A stretch of 64,000 nt of DNA from Shinisaurus crocodilurus (taxonomy: Eukaryota; Chordata; Lepidosauria; Squamata; Shinisauridae), in contig JAHFWL010000040.1 of the NCBI GenBank assembly GCA_021292165.1, positions 186,001 to 250,000 of the forward strand, written 5' to 3'. Below are positions 9,736 to 20,716 of the stretch, in pieces. Below the pieces are notes generated by a model that saw only the letters and a program-made list of their open reading frames with translations, made no database searches and had not been told where the DNA came from. A program made the translations under genes and the position numbers. Each line of letters starts with the position of its first letter. Position 1 is the first letter of the stretch.

Positions 9736-9815
9736 GGCCTCAGAGCACAGTAATACACAGCCCAGTCTTGGTGAAAGACACCTTCATTCTTCTGGGGAAC
9801 AGTATACTTTTCATC
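9736..9815 (-). pseudogene. TRAV: V-gene 3' remnant with intact RSS (TRAV-like)
   Basis: Only the end of framework 3 survives: KYTVPQKNEGVFHQDWAVYYCALRP is split from the rest near 9815, just before a dispersed-repeat copy (9870-10075, minus). The YYCALRP ending is identical to that of the V gene at 10.5 kb, so the two are probably sister duplicates. The RSS is in better condition than the coding part. It can supply no complete V domain, but as the last V signal before the J cluster it marks the V/J boundary. Confidence 0.82.
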
Positions 9816-10140
9816 CCCTCCCCTCCCAAAAGGCAGAAAACTTCCCAGATGAAATGTCATCTTCTGCTCCGCCTCCCGGTCCTGATTGGCTATATGCTAC
9901 CTTCGGTATCAGAGGCAATATGCCTCGGTACACCAGTTGCTGGGGAACATGGGATGAAGGGTGCTGCTGCACTCATGCCCTGCTTGTGGGATCCGGTTGG
10001 CCACTGTGTGAACAGAATGCTGGACTAGATGGACCCTTGGTCTGATCCAGGAGGGCTCTCCTGATGTTCGTATGTTTTGCAAGCACGTAACTTGTTTGTT
10101 GTAAACCGCCCAGAGAGCTTCGGCTAGTGGGTGGTATAGA

Positions 10141-10202
<62 letters not shown>

Positions 10203-10203
10203 C
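10141..10203. repeat. ATT microsatellite
   Basis: About 20 uninterrupted ATT units next to a dispersed-repeat copy. Nothing coding is present. Confidence 0.95.
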
Positions 10204-10428
10204 TTCAGCTGGGGTTCTTTGTCTGCTTACCAATGGTACCAGAGCAGGCATGGACTTGAGGTAGGAGTAGCGAAATTGCAATGCAAAATATCTGTCCCTG
10301 TTTAATTTCTATCTGGCTTGGTGAATGGAAGACTAAATCACTTTGAGAAATTTCTACAAAACTATATTATGAGAATGAAATGTCCTTCCTTCCTTCCTTC
10401 CTTCCTATTCATCCCACCACCCTCCTTG

Positions 10429-10467
10429 CTTTTTGTTCAGGAGGCAATGCACTCTGGCACCACTGTG
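10429..10467 (-). other. 23-RSS of the 10.5-kb V gene
   Basis: Perfect heptamer (10461-10467), 23-bp spacer, nonamer AACAAAAAG on the V strand (10429-10437). Confidence 0.88.
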
Positions 10468-10762
10468 GGTCTCAGAGCACAGTAATAAACCCCTTCACCC
10501 CAAAGAGAAACATTCCCAATCTTCAAGTTTGCTGTCTTGTTGTCGAGGTTCAAAGTGCCAGAGTATTTTGCCATTCGATCCGGAGAAACAAACTTAATCA
10601 TCGTCAGCATATGCTCTGGAGGTTGATTGGGAAATTGCCGATACCAAATTAGATATGGATTGGAGTCTATAGTGGAAAAAGTACAGAGTAATAGTGCATC
10701 TTCTTGCTCTGTGACAGATAACTTGGGAAACGGCTGGAACACAGAGTCACTTTGACAAAAAT
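10468..10762 (-). CDS. TRAV: TCR V gene, V exon intact (TRAV/TRDV type)
   Basis: The V exon of a T-cell receptor chain; it builds the antigen-contacting variable domain at the T-cell surface. It runs from an acceptor (TTTTCCAG, 10763 side) into FCQSDSVFQPFPKLSV, followed by the first cysteine (LLLCTF), the conserved tryptophan (LIWYRQFPNQPPE) and the second cysteine (EGVYYCALRP), with no stop. It is 295 bp and starts in phase 1. The usual D before A-V-Y-Y-C is replaced by E-G-V. A 23-RSS follows directly. A possible leader exon lies at 11113-11155. Alpha and delta V genes share this locus in tetrapods, so the chain type cannot be settled from sequence alone. Confidence 0.88.
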
Positions 10763-11112
10763 CTGGAAAAGGGAAAAATTAGATGAATTTGATTGGCCCT
10801 GCTCTACCCTGTCCTATCCCTCCCTCCAATTCCAACGTTCAGGCATGAGTGTCGTCACGTATGTAGCAAAAAAATGGCTCAATCCAGACACAACAGGGAG
10901 GTATCAAAAGGCTTGGGTGAACCCTAAACAAACAAACAAAAATATTTAGAAGAAAAGCCTAAGGGGGGGGGGAGGAAGGAAGAAGGGAAGGGAAGGGACC
11001 CATTGAAAACTGAGCATGCTCAGTAGGCAAAGAAAGCTGACTGTTGGGGTATGTGTGTGTGTGCTGAAGGAAAGAGAATGGAATGGAGTATCCTGAAAGA
11101 AGCATGACTTAC

Positions 11113-11155
11113 TGACTGGCACATTGACGGACTGCAGGACTCCACAGTGTAACAT
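11113..11155 (-). CDS. Candidate leader exon for the 10.5-kb V gene
   Basis: An ATG-initiated 43-bp reading, MLHCGVLQSVNVPV plus one base, ends at a consensus GTAAGT donor. The phase matches the V exon 350 bp downstream. It is less hydrophobic than the other V leaders here, so the assignment is tentative. Confidence 0.42.
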
Positions 11156-11769
11156 TTTGTTGCAGGTTCCACTTGGCCTAACGGGTCATGTTTTTGCTTG
11201 TGTCCAGCTCTCTGTCTGTGTGGGCATATATCTTTTACAGTCTTTGAGAATTACCTAAGTATTCCTCTTATTTTTTTTTAGAAATTACAAATCTCCATCT
11301 TATGACAAAAATAGTCTTTACTCAGTTACTACTAGTGATAATTACCTACTGCTAGTAGTTACCTACTGGTAATGTATAATTTCAAATACAATAGCCAGGA
11401 GTCCAAGAGCCCTGTGTGTGGGGTGGTGCACCTAGAAAACACTTCTTTGTGTCTCTGAGGTTTTGCCAGTTTTAGTTCGCAGCAGTTACAGCTCTTCCTA
11501 TTGTGTCATTCTGCACTCTTGGGTGTGTATAAGTGTCTCTCTGGGGAATAAGGTGGTTGTTTTGTGGGGGGAGTGGGAGGCAAGTCCCAAACTCCAAGAG
11601 CAAATGCAGAAACCAGCTTGCAGTTCTTTGGCTCTTGGCCAACAGTCTATTTCCCACCTTGTTTCTACATTCAAGAAATATGCTTCTTAAAACAGAGAGC
11701 AGTTACTAACTGCGAGATCATGTATCTGTGGAGCATTCCTGCTCATAAATTTCAGCACTTAGTTTTGAA

Positions 11770-12005
11770 GAAGAGCCCTGCTTGATCAGACCAAAGGTCT
11801 ATCTATTCCAGTATTCTGTTTCCACAATGGCCAGTCAGATGCCACAAGTTGGACTTGAGTGCAATGGCATCCTCCTGCTTATGTCCCCCGGCCACTGGTA
11901 TTTAGAGGATACAGCCTCTGATAGCCATTGTGACTAGTAGCCTTTGGTAGCCTTGCCCTCCCTACACTTCTCTAATCCTCTTTTAAAGCTGAACAAGGTG
12001 GTGGC
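11770..12005 (+). repeat. Older copy of the 'gctggatcagacc' repeat
   Basis: A diverged copy of the family described at 4072-4360. The flanking 11160-11769 and 12006-12760 show no exon or RSS that I can support. Confidence 0.65.
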
Positions 12006-12769
12006 CATTTCTAAATGCCAGGATGGTAACCAAATGGAAATATTACCTGATTCCAGGAGCAGAAAGAGAGTTCCCCAAGCTGTCAAGCAGTGGTATGTTT
12101 TAGAAGGGAAAAGCATCCTTGGGATTCTCAAAAAAACTCGAAACGGAGGCTGTTTCTCCCTCATTTGCTGAGCTTGAAAAGATTGCAGGTGACACCACCT
12201 CTTTCTGTGGCCTGCCTCATCCACTTCCTTCCTGTAAAGATGCTCATTTATCATGTTGAAATATGTTTTTTGAGTGAAGTGTCTTTTTAAAAAATGGAAG
12301 GAAAATCTGAGGGGAATGTGTGAAGTTCTAGGTTGCCTTCTAGTGGCCAACGTCCAGTTGTCCTTTACACACTTGTTTCTAGGGATGCAAGCTATAGGTA
12401 CTGAAAGTGAAAGATTAATAAACGAAGGTTTTATTAAGCCCTGTGAGTACCGTGGAAAGCCCTCTCCTTGGAGTTCAAAATTGTGCCGATATTGGTTAGC
12501 TTTTGGTGCCAGGTGAAAATGATTCTTTTCCACCAAGCTTTTCTAATTAACAGTTGGGCCTCATGTAGCAGAGAAGGTTAGCTGAGGGGGCAATGTGCAC
12601 TGAACATGGCGCTGACTGACTTTTTCATATTTTATTGTATTTTATCATTTATTTTATTGTATTTTATTCTGCTCATTTATTGTATATTGTGACTGCCCTG
12701 GGGTCATTTTATGATGAAGGACAGGATACTAAAAAAATGTTATAAATAAATTAATGTAAAAGAAAAATC

Positions 12770-13560
12770 ATTGCAGCCCAGTTTTTATCAGTGGAAGCAA
12801 CATTTCATTTAATTTCTATTGATTTTTTGTAATGTGAATTTCACCAAAACAAGCAAAACCATGTAAAAGAGAAAAATAGATATGCAATTTTCTAATGGAA
12901 AATGAAATAAATCAGTTACCATAGGTGTATGTCCATAAGTATAGGTAAGTATGTGAAAATACAGCTATCAGTAGAAATAGTTATATGCATAAGCTTCAGC
13001 AAAGGCAGACCAAATATCAATATATTCATCCATCCTCAGTTGGCATCTAAATACCAGTTAGAATACTGAAAGCGTTGTTAGGTCCTCAATCCATTCTGTT
13101 AAAGGATGTGGGCATTTATCTTTCCATTCCTATAATATCAGTCTTTTAGCTGTCAAAAGGGCATGGAAAATCCAGTTACGTTGTCCTTGTGATACGTTCT
13201 ATACAGCAGGTAAACAATTTCAAAGAATGTGTGCGTCATCAGTAAATATTAAAGAGCATTCTAATGCTAAGTTTATCTGTAGTGTAACCTCCACAGAAAA
13301 AGAAGCAATCACTGAGCATTGCCAAAACATGTGGGGAAGCAGAGCATTAGCAGTATTGCACCTCCAACAGTTAGCCGATTTAGACAAAACCTTATTAAAA
13401 AGATGGTGTGGCATCCCATAAACACGGAACAAAAGGTTTCGCTGAATAAGATGCGACCTAAGATCCGAAGACCCTTCTGGCACAGATGCAAAACAATTTT
13501 TCATTGATTAGGCAAAATGGGACAATCTAATTCCCTATTCCATTCGCATTTAAGACTCGG
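12770..13560 (-). mobile_element. L1-type LINE, 3' end of ORF2
   Basis: Minus-strand frames give FRVYGMPHHLFNK and CWRCNTANALLPHMFWQC, the C-terminal Cys/His-rich part of L1 ORF2 proteins, interrupted by frameshifts. It is an old, inactive fragment between two V genes. Confidence 0.7.
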
Positions 13561-13922
13561 TCTATCATGCTTTATTCATCAATAAAATTATTTATAACTG
13601 TGGACTGTAGGTCAATATAACAGCACAGCCACAATCAATGCTTCCAGTAGCAAAAGGGACTCTGAAGCTATGAAAGCAACATTTTAATGAATGAGTTTAT
13701 AGGGCAGTATCTAAGTCGGCATTAGTGCTAATGTAAATTCTGTTGCGCCAGTGTAAGTGACCTCTAGCACAATGCCAACAGCATTTGCTGGGGCAACGGG
13801 TTTTCCTGGAGACAATTTGGGTTCAAGGCAGCAATCCCCAACCTGACGCCCTCCAACTGGACCTGGAGGACAGTGAGAAAAAAGAACTGCTAAAATTGCC
13901 ACGTCAGCATTTCTCTGCTGTG

Positions 13923-13961
13923 AGTTTATGTTCAGCTCTCCTTGTGGTTCTCACCACTGTG
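13923..13961 (-). other. 23-RSS of the 14-kb V gene
   Basis: Perfect heptamer (13955-13961), 23-bp spacer, nonamer ACATAAACT on the V strand (13923-13931). Confidence 0.88.
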
Positions 13962-15027
13962 TCTTCGAAGGCGCAGTAGTAGACGGCTGAGTCTCTCATG
14001 CTGATGACTTCTTTTTGCAAGTGGAAGGATCTTTCTGCCTTCAGATGATTAGCAAAGAATTTCCCTGCTTTTTTGTTTTGTGCGCTTTCATTGGGATCTT
14101 CTCTCAGCAAAAGCCAGGGAGCCCCACCATCAAGGTGCTGGATGAACCAATACAGATACGGGTTTCCAGAATAGTCATAGTTACAGTTGATGAACAATTG
14201 CGCTCCTTCATGTATGACAAGTGGGCTTTGGGTCTGTGTCACTGAATCTCCCGTAGTCCCTTAGGGGAAAGAAAGAGTTGGAGCTGTTACATTTGTCAGG
14301 AGGGAGAACATTCTGAGGAGAAAAAAAGCAATGTTGAGTCAGTGCAAACAGTTTCTAAATAAAAGGTATCCCAATGCAGAAGGAGACATGAGCAGAATCT
14401 AGAACTGTCCATCTGGCTCACCATCAGGATCATTGCTCATCATCTCCCGACTCCCTGACCTGTTTCCTTCTGCAAAATAAGACAAGATGGATAGAGGGAA
14501 TAAGAGAAGGACTATGTCTGTCTCCCTGCAAAGGCTCAAGTTCTCCCTCTCCTTGGGAGCTTTGGGTGATGGGCCTTGAAAGGCATGAACGTTAGGGGGA
14601 GAATTACTCGGGTGCCATGTTCAGCATGTACACTCTTCTCATGTACGTCTTCTATTTCACCTTCATGCCAATATAATTGAACTTCATTTAGAAATATGGG
14701 GGGGGAAAAACCCAACACATTGGTTATGACCTCAAAAACAATGTTCTCAAGAACGTGTCAACTGTTCAAGGAGAAAGAAAGATGGGGGAGAGGGACCAGT
14801 CAAGAAACGTGACCAACCAAGGAGACAGAGACAGAGAGAGAGAGAGAGAGTAAAACATTATGTCCATGGGGAGATTTACACAGGTGCGGAGGGTAAGATC
14901 AGAGCACAGAAGAAGTGGGGTTATACGGAAGCTGTACCAAGGAGCAGTGCAGAATTATTATTTTTTTAAGATGCTACTCACTTGAAGTTAAAGCCAATAA
15001 CATAATAAACACTGATGTGAAGTTCAT
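13962..15027 (-). CDS. TRAV: TCR V gene, leader plus V exon, apparently functional
   Basis: Two exons. The leader (15027-14982) encodes MNFTSVFIMLLALTS plus one base and ends at GTGAGT. The V exon (14259-13962) starts after CCCTAAG and continues in phase as TTGDSVTQTQSPLVI. It keeps the first cysteine (INCNYDYSG), the tryptophan (YLYWFIQH), a long CDR2/framework-3 and DSAVYYCAFED, with no stops. A 23-RSS with a perfect heptamer follows. The intron, about 720 bp, is longer than usual for V genes. The upstream region has a RUNX/ETS-like site and a decamer resembling that of TCR beta promoters. It looks fully functional; alpha versus delta usage is not decided by sequence. Confidence 0.92.
14827..14851. 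repeat. GA microsatellite in the V-gene intron
   Basis: (GA)n run within the leader intron of the 14-kb V gene. Confidence 0.9.
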
Positions 15028-15209
15028 GATGAGGAATCTCTGTGTCTAGATAAACCGTGTTTGAATCTGGATTAGATTTAAAACGATCTGCCACAATGTT
15101 TCTGCTTCTCAAGTTTCCTCCACCAACTGTTTAGAAAGACCCAACATTCTGCCTCACAAAGCTCAAGCCTGCCTTGTAAAGGTTTCTTCCTTCCTTCTGA
15201 TTTTGGTTT

Positions 15210-15293
15210 AACCACTTGTGGTTTCCTGTTTTTTTGTGTTTGTTTGTTTTTGTTTTGCTTTGCTTGTTTTTTGTTTTTGGCGCAGTGACATCA
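15210..15293 (-). promoter_or_regulatory. Candidate V promoter elements (RUNX/ETS and decamer)
   Basis: The site TGTGGTTTCCTG (15217-15228) combines a RUNX core (TGTGGT) with an ETS-like TTCCTG. AACCAC just before it (15210-15215) is a second RUNX core in the opposite orientation. At 15284-15293, AGTGACATCA fits the conserved decamer (AGTGAYRTCA) known from TCR beta V promoters. Both lie 190-270 bp upstream of the leader ATG at 15027. A diverged copy of the RUNX region occurs at about 21260-21290, where no V exon remains. The function is inferred from motif and position. Confidence 0.45.
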
Positions 15294-15629
15294 GTAGAGT
15301 CAGCCGTGCATGCAATTTTATTCAGCTCACCTTCTTGAGTGGGACCTAAACTTGTGAAGGCAAGCCAGAGATTTATGAAGAGCAAGAGGAAGGTAGGAGG
15401 GGGTTGGGGGGAGCAGAGTCCAGGAATCATCATGCTTAAAGAGCACCACTCTGTGGAGCGTGGGTATCAAAGTGTAATTGAAAAGGGGGAGGAGTTAGGA
15501 CTTTTATGGATGTTCTCTTAATTGAAAGAAAAGCAAAGAGAGAGGAGGAGGAAAATCTATTGGAATAGCACTGCCCCCTAGTGGGCATCAGTATGAACTT
15601 CTTATGCTTCCGTCTCCATGCTCGGATCT

Positions 15630-15810
15630 TTGTTAAATATAGAGTTGGAAAAAGTTCAGAAAATGATCAAGGGGCTGGAGCGACTCCTCTATGAGAAAGG
15701 GTTACAACAGCTGGGATTGTTTAGCATAGAAAAATGGTGAATGAAGGGAGAAATGATAGTGGTATACAGAATCATGCATGGTGTGGAGAAAGTGGATAGG
15801 GAGGCATTTT

Positions 15811-15848
<38 letters not shown>

Positions 15849-16045
15849 TAATACTAGAACTCAGTTGAATCATCCCATGAAGCTGTTTGTGGGGAGATTC
15901 AGGACAGATCAAAGGAAGTCCTTCTTCACACAGAGCAGAGTTAAACTATGGAATTCGCTTCCACATGATGTAGTGATGGCCACCAATTTGGAGGGCTTTT
16001 ATAGGGGATTGGACAAATTCATGGGGGGGGGGAGGCCATCAATGG
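15630..16045 (+). mobile_element. CR1-type LINE 3' fragments with CT microsatellite
   Basis: Phrases such as 'gagttggaaaaagttcagaaaatgatcaa' and 'cttcttcacacagagcagagttaaactatgg' match the C-terminal coding and 3' region of CR1-like elements. A (CT)n tract at 15811-15845 interrupts it. A sister copy is at 29720-30130. Confidence 0.65.
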
Positions 16046-16074
16046 CTTCTAGTCCTGATGGCTCTAATGGTGCC

Positions 16075-16450
16075 CACGAACGTGAAGGTGGGGGCGCCTC
16101 TCTGCAGCAGAGCGCCCCCGCCGCCTCATTCTTCTGATCAGCGTGGAGCTGTTCTCCATGCTGCTCGAGCTGCCGGCGCCTGTGCTGCGCTGGTCCCGGT
16201 GCGTCACTTACGGCACGCCGGAAGTGACGCGACGGGACCCTGCCTGCGCCGGCGCACTGAACCCCCGCGCTACGTTTTTTGCAGGGAAACAAGGGCAACA
16301 GGTCTTGTTTAAGCCCGGATGCCCTGGTTTCCCCGCCAAAAACATCGCACGGTGGTCCAGCGTGCCAGCACAGGGTCCTGTCGCGTCAATTCCGGCGTGC
16401 CGGAAGTGACGTGACAGGACCAGCGTGGGCGGCGGAGCTCAGTGAGGCGA
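16075..16450. repeat. GC-rich fold-back repeat
   Basis: It contains nested palindromes: the 'gcacgccggaagtgacgcgac' type at 16210-16235 pairs with a copy at 16395-16420, with an inverted pair around 'gggcaacagg'/'ccctggtt' between them. The same architecture recurs at 43700-44010, and part of it at about 24250 and 39840-39960. No coding frame can be trusted here. Confidence 0.65.
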
Positions 16451-16715
16451 GATGGTACATCTCTATCAGAGGCAGTATGCCTATGTATACCTGTTGTATA
16501 CCTTTGGAACATGGGTGGGAGGGTGCTGCTGCATTCATGTCCTGCTTAGATGCTCTTCATTGAGCTAGTCTATGCATGTTTACTCCAATTTAAGGAAATT
16601 TCATGCAGTTCAATTCAAAGAGTCTTACTCCCAGGTAAGTATGTGTAGAATTGCAGTCTAGAGCCTTGAATATATTGTAAATGCTCCTGTGTCACTGGTG
16701 TCTTTCTCCTTTGCG

Positions 16716-16754
16716 AGTTTTTGATGGGCTTTTCATCTTGCAAACCTCACTGTG
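16716..16754 (-). other. 23-RSS of the 17-kb V gene
   Basis: Perfect heptamer (16748-16754), 23-bp spacer, nonamer TCAAAAACT on the V strand (16716-16724). Confidence 0.9.
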
Positions 16755-17636
16755 TCACTCACGGCACAGAAATAGACAGCGGAGTCATTTAGTTGGCTGG
16801 CAGGTTTCTTCATGTGGAAGCTCTTTTGGGTTTGATCATGCTTGCCTTGGAAGCCTCTATGAAGTTCATCATCTGAATCAACTTTACCAGAATCCCTCAT
16901 AAAGAGCTCAGGGGGCTGACCAGGATGTTGAATGTACCAGAATGGACTGGCTTGGTAACCTAAAGAAACTTCATAGGTACAGTTGAGAGAGATATGGTTT
17001 CCTTGGGTGACAGTCACAGTGCCTGAAGTTTGGGTCACTGACACTGACATTCCGAGATTCCCTTCTGCAGAGAAAACAATGTGAAAGGAGACAATATTAG
17101 ATGGGCAAATGGACAGGGAAGGCAAATCATTATTAGGTTTATGTTTGCTTTTGCACACCTGTAGTGCAAATGCAAAACTTATCTATTGTATACATACCTA
17201 ACATTAAATTCTCCCTCTTCTATTAGTTGAAGAAAAATACAAAAACATAAGTAAGAAACCAACCGAAAATGTGAATTTCCCTCCCATAGGCCAAAGCATG
17301 AAAATATGCATTTTGGGGGGTTTGAATTGCACAATTTTGGAAGTGCAAATTTCTGCAACTGCAAATTTGTTCAATTGTAAACCAACACAATTTTGGGAAA
17401 TGGGGGAAAAAAATCTGATTCCATCAATGAACGGACGATGGAACAAAAGGTGCTTGACAATCAGTGAAACACAGTCAGAAGACATTTAACAAAATCCATA
17501 CTTCCCTATCTTAAGCACTGGGGAAACCAGGAGGCACAAAAGATATCAGAGCATGGGTGCGAGAGGAGGAATCACTCTGCTATCACTTACTTAAAACTGA
17601 AAAGATTAACAAAGCCATTGCCCAAAGGAGAGACAT
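16755..17636 (-). CDS. TRAV: TCR V gene, leader plus V exon, apparently functional
   Basis: The leader exon (17636-17591) encodes MSLLWAMALLIFSVL plus one base and ends at GTAAGTG. The V exon (17064-16755) follows the acceptor CTCTGCAG and joins in frame to GNLGMSVSVTQTSGTV. It has the first cysteine (SLNCTYEVS), tryptophan (SPFWYIQHPGQPPE), a long framework 3 and DSAVYFCAVSD, all without stops. Its 23-RSS is the cleanest of the TCR-type V genes. The CAVSD ending and the QHPGQPPE stretch are typical of alpha V domains. A RUNX-core TGTGGT lies about 195 bp upstream of the ATG (17829-17834). The intron is 526 bp. Confidence 0.93.
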
Positions 17637-18369
17637 CTTCCTGGACCAAGGAGTGGCAGAAACAAGAAGGAATTCAGTAGTGAATGGAAGGAATTGGGTG
17701 CTGAACAACTTCAGAGCGACACACAATCCACCGTAGGAGAAGACTTGATGAAATGCAGCTAACTCCTTCTCCTTGGTAAGTAATTTATAAACCAACTTAA
17801 AATCAGAGGGGCGGTGTTGCTCAAAGGATGTGGTTGGCAGGCAGTGTGTCAGTGTGTTTTATGGAAAACTCAATCTTCGACATTTAACTAAATGGCAACT
17901 AGGTCACCATATGAGTAGAACTAGCTGAACATCTCCACCTTCTGTCTAAAAAGACACTTGACAGCCACTTGGTACAAAGAGGAGCTGACTGGGCTATGAA
18001 CCCCTTCCCCCTTTTCCATTTTTGATGCCCAAATGAGAAGCACCTTTTACATTACTGAACTTTGCCTTTCCATGATCCAGAGTGAATTTCTGTCTTCAAA
18101 ACTTGAACTTATTCCCTGAGATTCAAATGGGATCAGAACTACACACAAATGAACAGGGACTTTATCAATATGCACAGTGTATTATGGTTCCATAGTGGGG
18201 CAAGGAGAAGAAAAGATGGTGACATTTCTGAACTTGAACTTCATGATTCATTTTTAGTTATTCATTCACTAACTGTGTGACATGCATGTGGGAATCGCTA
18301 GCTCAGAGTAGAGGATCTAAACCACTCCCCCTGCAAGTTTCAGAAGATCTTTTCTTTCCCACCATCTTG

Positions 18370-18520
18370 TCACTCACGGCACAGTCACAGATCCCGGTGT
18401 CTTCCTTCCCCACTTTGGTGATGGAGAACTCTGTATGCTTGTTGTCTTTCTTCAGGTTTGGAGTAACCAGAGGTGACTGAATGTGGAGCTGTGTACCCTG
18501 GCTTTGCTCCTACCGGAAGA
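18370..18520 (-). pseudogene. V-gene relic without RSS
   Basis: The minus-strand reading GTQLHIQSPLVTPNLKKD is followed by FSITKVGKEDTGICDCAVSD, a decayed framework 3. The conserved Y-x-C has become D-C, but the CAVSD ending of the 17-kb V gene is kept. An in-frame TAG stands upstream, and the first half of the domain is not recognisable. The heptamer position reads ACAAGAT, so the RSS is lost. A dead V gene. Confidence 0.65.
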
Positions 18521-18599
18521 GACAATTATATGCCAAGAGGCCATGAATACATGGGATCCATGCAGTTTTTCCCACAGAGATGGAGACTTTGGGAATTTG

Positions 18600-18841
18600 G
18601 GAAGTACCCCATTGATTTCACTGCCTGGGCGTAGTGGTGAGAGTGTTGGACTGGGAGTCGGGAGATCCGGGTTCTAGTCCCCGCTCAGCCATGAAACTCA
18701 CTGGGTGACTTTAAGCCAGTCACTGACTCTCAGCCTAACCTACCTCACAGGGTTGTTGTGAGGATAAAACAGAGAGGAGGAGGAGGATTGTGTAAGCCGC
18801 CTTGGGTTCCTTGCAGGAAAAAAGGTGGGGTATAAATAGAA

Positions 18842-18872
<31 letters not shown>
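18600..18872 (+). repeat. tRNA-derived SINE of squamate type
   Basis: A tRNA-like head with A-box (TGGTGAGAGTG) and B-box (GGTTCTAGTCC) regions leads into a body with 'aaactcactgggtgacttt' and 'cctacctcacagggttgttg', and ends in an AAAT tail (18839-18873). This body is very common in lizards and snakes and is the main pointer to a squamate source. A diverged copy lies near 35975-36115. Confidence 0.8.
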
Positions 18873-19582
18873 ATCGCCACTATTCCGTGACTTTTCTGGC
18901 TGTATTTCTTCCTGTTTACCGGTCTCCCTATGTGAACTCCCTTCTTTCTCTCCAGCCATCTCTCCTCTTTCTCTCTCTCTCATTCATCCCCTTACCTGAT
19001 GTAGATAATTGTCACATTGACTTTTTTAAAAAATAATAATAATAATAATGAAATTTTCTTTTGTTTCACAATAAACTTAATGAAATAAAGGCAACAACAA
19101 CAACAACAACAACAAGAACATACATAATAAAGAAATCAAGATCACTAAAGAAACAAAGGAATTCATTGTAATTCTTAGGGCGCAATCCTATGGCGATGGC
19201 TGTGAGCCCCTGGACTGGGAGGCTTATGGTCATCCAATGCAGAGTGGGAGGAGTGGCAGAGGCAATCTCTACCTCCCCATCCCCCCCCACTCTGTATCTT
19301 TTGGTAGACAAGGTTTTTTGCCTGTCTAGCTGGAGTGTTTCAGTGGGGGAGGGAAAGAGGCTGGCGAGGAATCAGGATCGCTCGTATTCTGGCCACTCCA
19401 ATCTCCTTCTCTCCCTGCCCACCAAAATGTCCCCTTCCCCCCCCCCCTTCGAGGTTGCTTTCCCAAGAAATGTATGCAGGCTTTCAAGATCTCCAGAGTT
19501 CTATTGTATACCCAATTCCAGCATGACTTCTGTTTCTATTACTAATGGTCATACTACTAATAGGTGTAGCAGAGCTCCTTCT

Positions 19583-19594
19583 CCTCGTAGTAGT

Positions 19595-19627
<33 letters not shown>

Positions 19628-19727
19628 AGAAGAAGAAGAAGAAGAAGAAGAAGAAGAAGAAGAAGAAGAAGAAGAAGAAGAAGAAGAAGAAGAAGAAGAA
19701 GAAGAAGAAGAAGAAGAAGAAGAAGAA
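19583..19727. repeat. Compound AGC/AGA trinucleotide microsatellite
   Basis: AGT/AGC triplets pass into about 36 uninterrupted AGA units. Apparent long poly-Arg, poly-Glu and poly-Phe frames across it are artefacts of the repeat. Confidence 0.97.
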
Positions 19728-19789
19728 TGGAAGGCAGAGCGATACCCCTGAATGATGAATGAGAAAGTATGGAGTGTGCATATCTAGTT

Positions 19790-20716
19790 AATTGGCTTAC
19801 TCTTATGAACTAACCCTTTGGTGATGCCATCTATCCAGCTTGGCGGGACAATACTGGAAAATGTCGATCATTTTCTCTATCTTGGCAGCTATCTTTCTGT
19901 TACAGCTAACATCGACAGTGAAATCCAGCATCGTTTGAGCTCCGCAAGTGCCACATTTTCTCGAATGAAACATAGAGTGTTCGAGGATCGGGATATTTGT
20001 AAGAAGACCAAAACACTGCTTTATGAAGCCATTGTATTACCAACTTTATTGTATGCCTGCGAAACATGGATTATCTATAAACGTCACTTCCACCTCCTTG
20101 AAAGTTTTCATCAACGTTGCCTCCGGAAAATCCTGCAAATTACTTGGGAAGATAGGCGAACAAATGTCAGTGTACTGGAAGAAGCAAAGACTACTAGCAT
20201 TGAAAAAATGATCCTTCAACGCCAACTTCAGTGGACCGGTCATGTTGTTCGAATGCCTGACTGCCGTCTCCCAAAGCAGTTACTTTACTCCCAACTCAAG
20301 GATGGAAAGCGGAATATCGGTGGTCAATATAAGAGGTTTAAAGATGTTCATAAGGCTAATCTAAAAAAATGCAATATAAACATCGAAAACTGGGAAGCTC
20401 TGGCCCATGAACGATCTAAATGGAGGTTGGCCTTTCACAAAGGTTCCATGGACTTTGAAGAAGCCCGAGCGCAAGGTGAAAGGGAGAAACGTGCTAAGCG
20501 AAAAGCACGTCAAATGAATCCTTTACAGGACCATCTTCTATCTGGTAACCTGTGTCCTCACTGTGGGAAGCTGTGTGGATCTAGAATTGGCCTCCACAGT
20601 CACTTACGGACCCATCGCTAGAGTCTACACAATCTTCTTTAGAATTTCCTCCTTTTATCCCGGAAGACAATCTTACTCGGTCACGAGTGATCGCCTGATG
20701 ATGATGATGATGAACT
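19790..20716 (+). mobile_element. Non-LTR retrotransposon 3' end with C-terminal CCHH finger
   Basis: One open frame (19818-20621) carries the end of a reverse transcriptase protein: FLYLGSYLSV, LLYACETW, QLQWTGHVVRMPDCRLP. It finishes with a Cys-Cys-His-His finger (CPHCGKLCGSRIGLHSHLRTH). A short 3' UTR and a GATGAT tail follow. It is 5'-truncated. A longer, nearly identical copy is on the minus strand at 45660-46680, and a third fragment is at 35525-35940. I do not assign the clade. Confidence 0.75.

Noticed and set aside
9973..10281. Open frame with a long Asn run
   Set aside because: Translation of the ATT microsatellite joined to a dispersed repeat.
19545..19762. Long poly-Arg, poly-Glu and poly-Phe open frames
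   Set aside because: They are simple translations of the AGC/AGA microsatellite.
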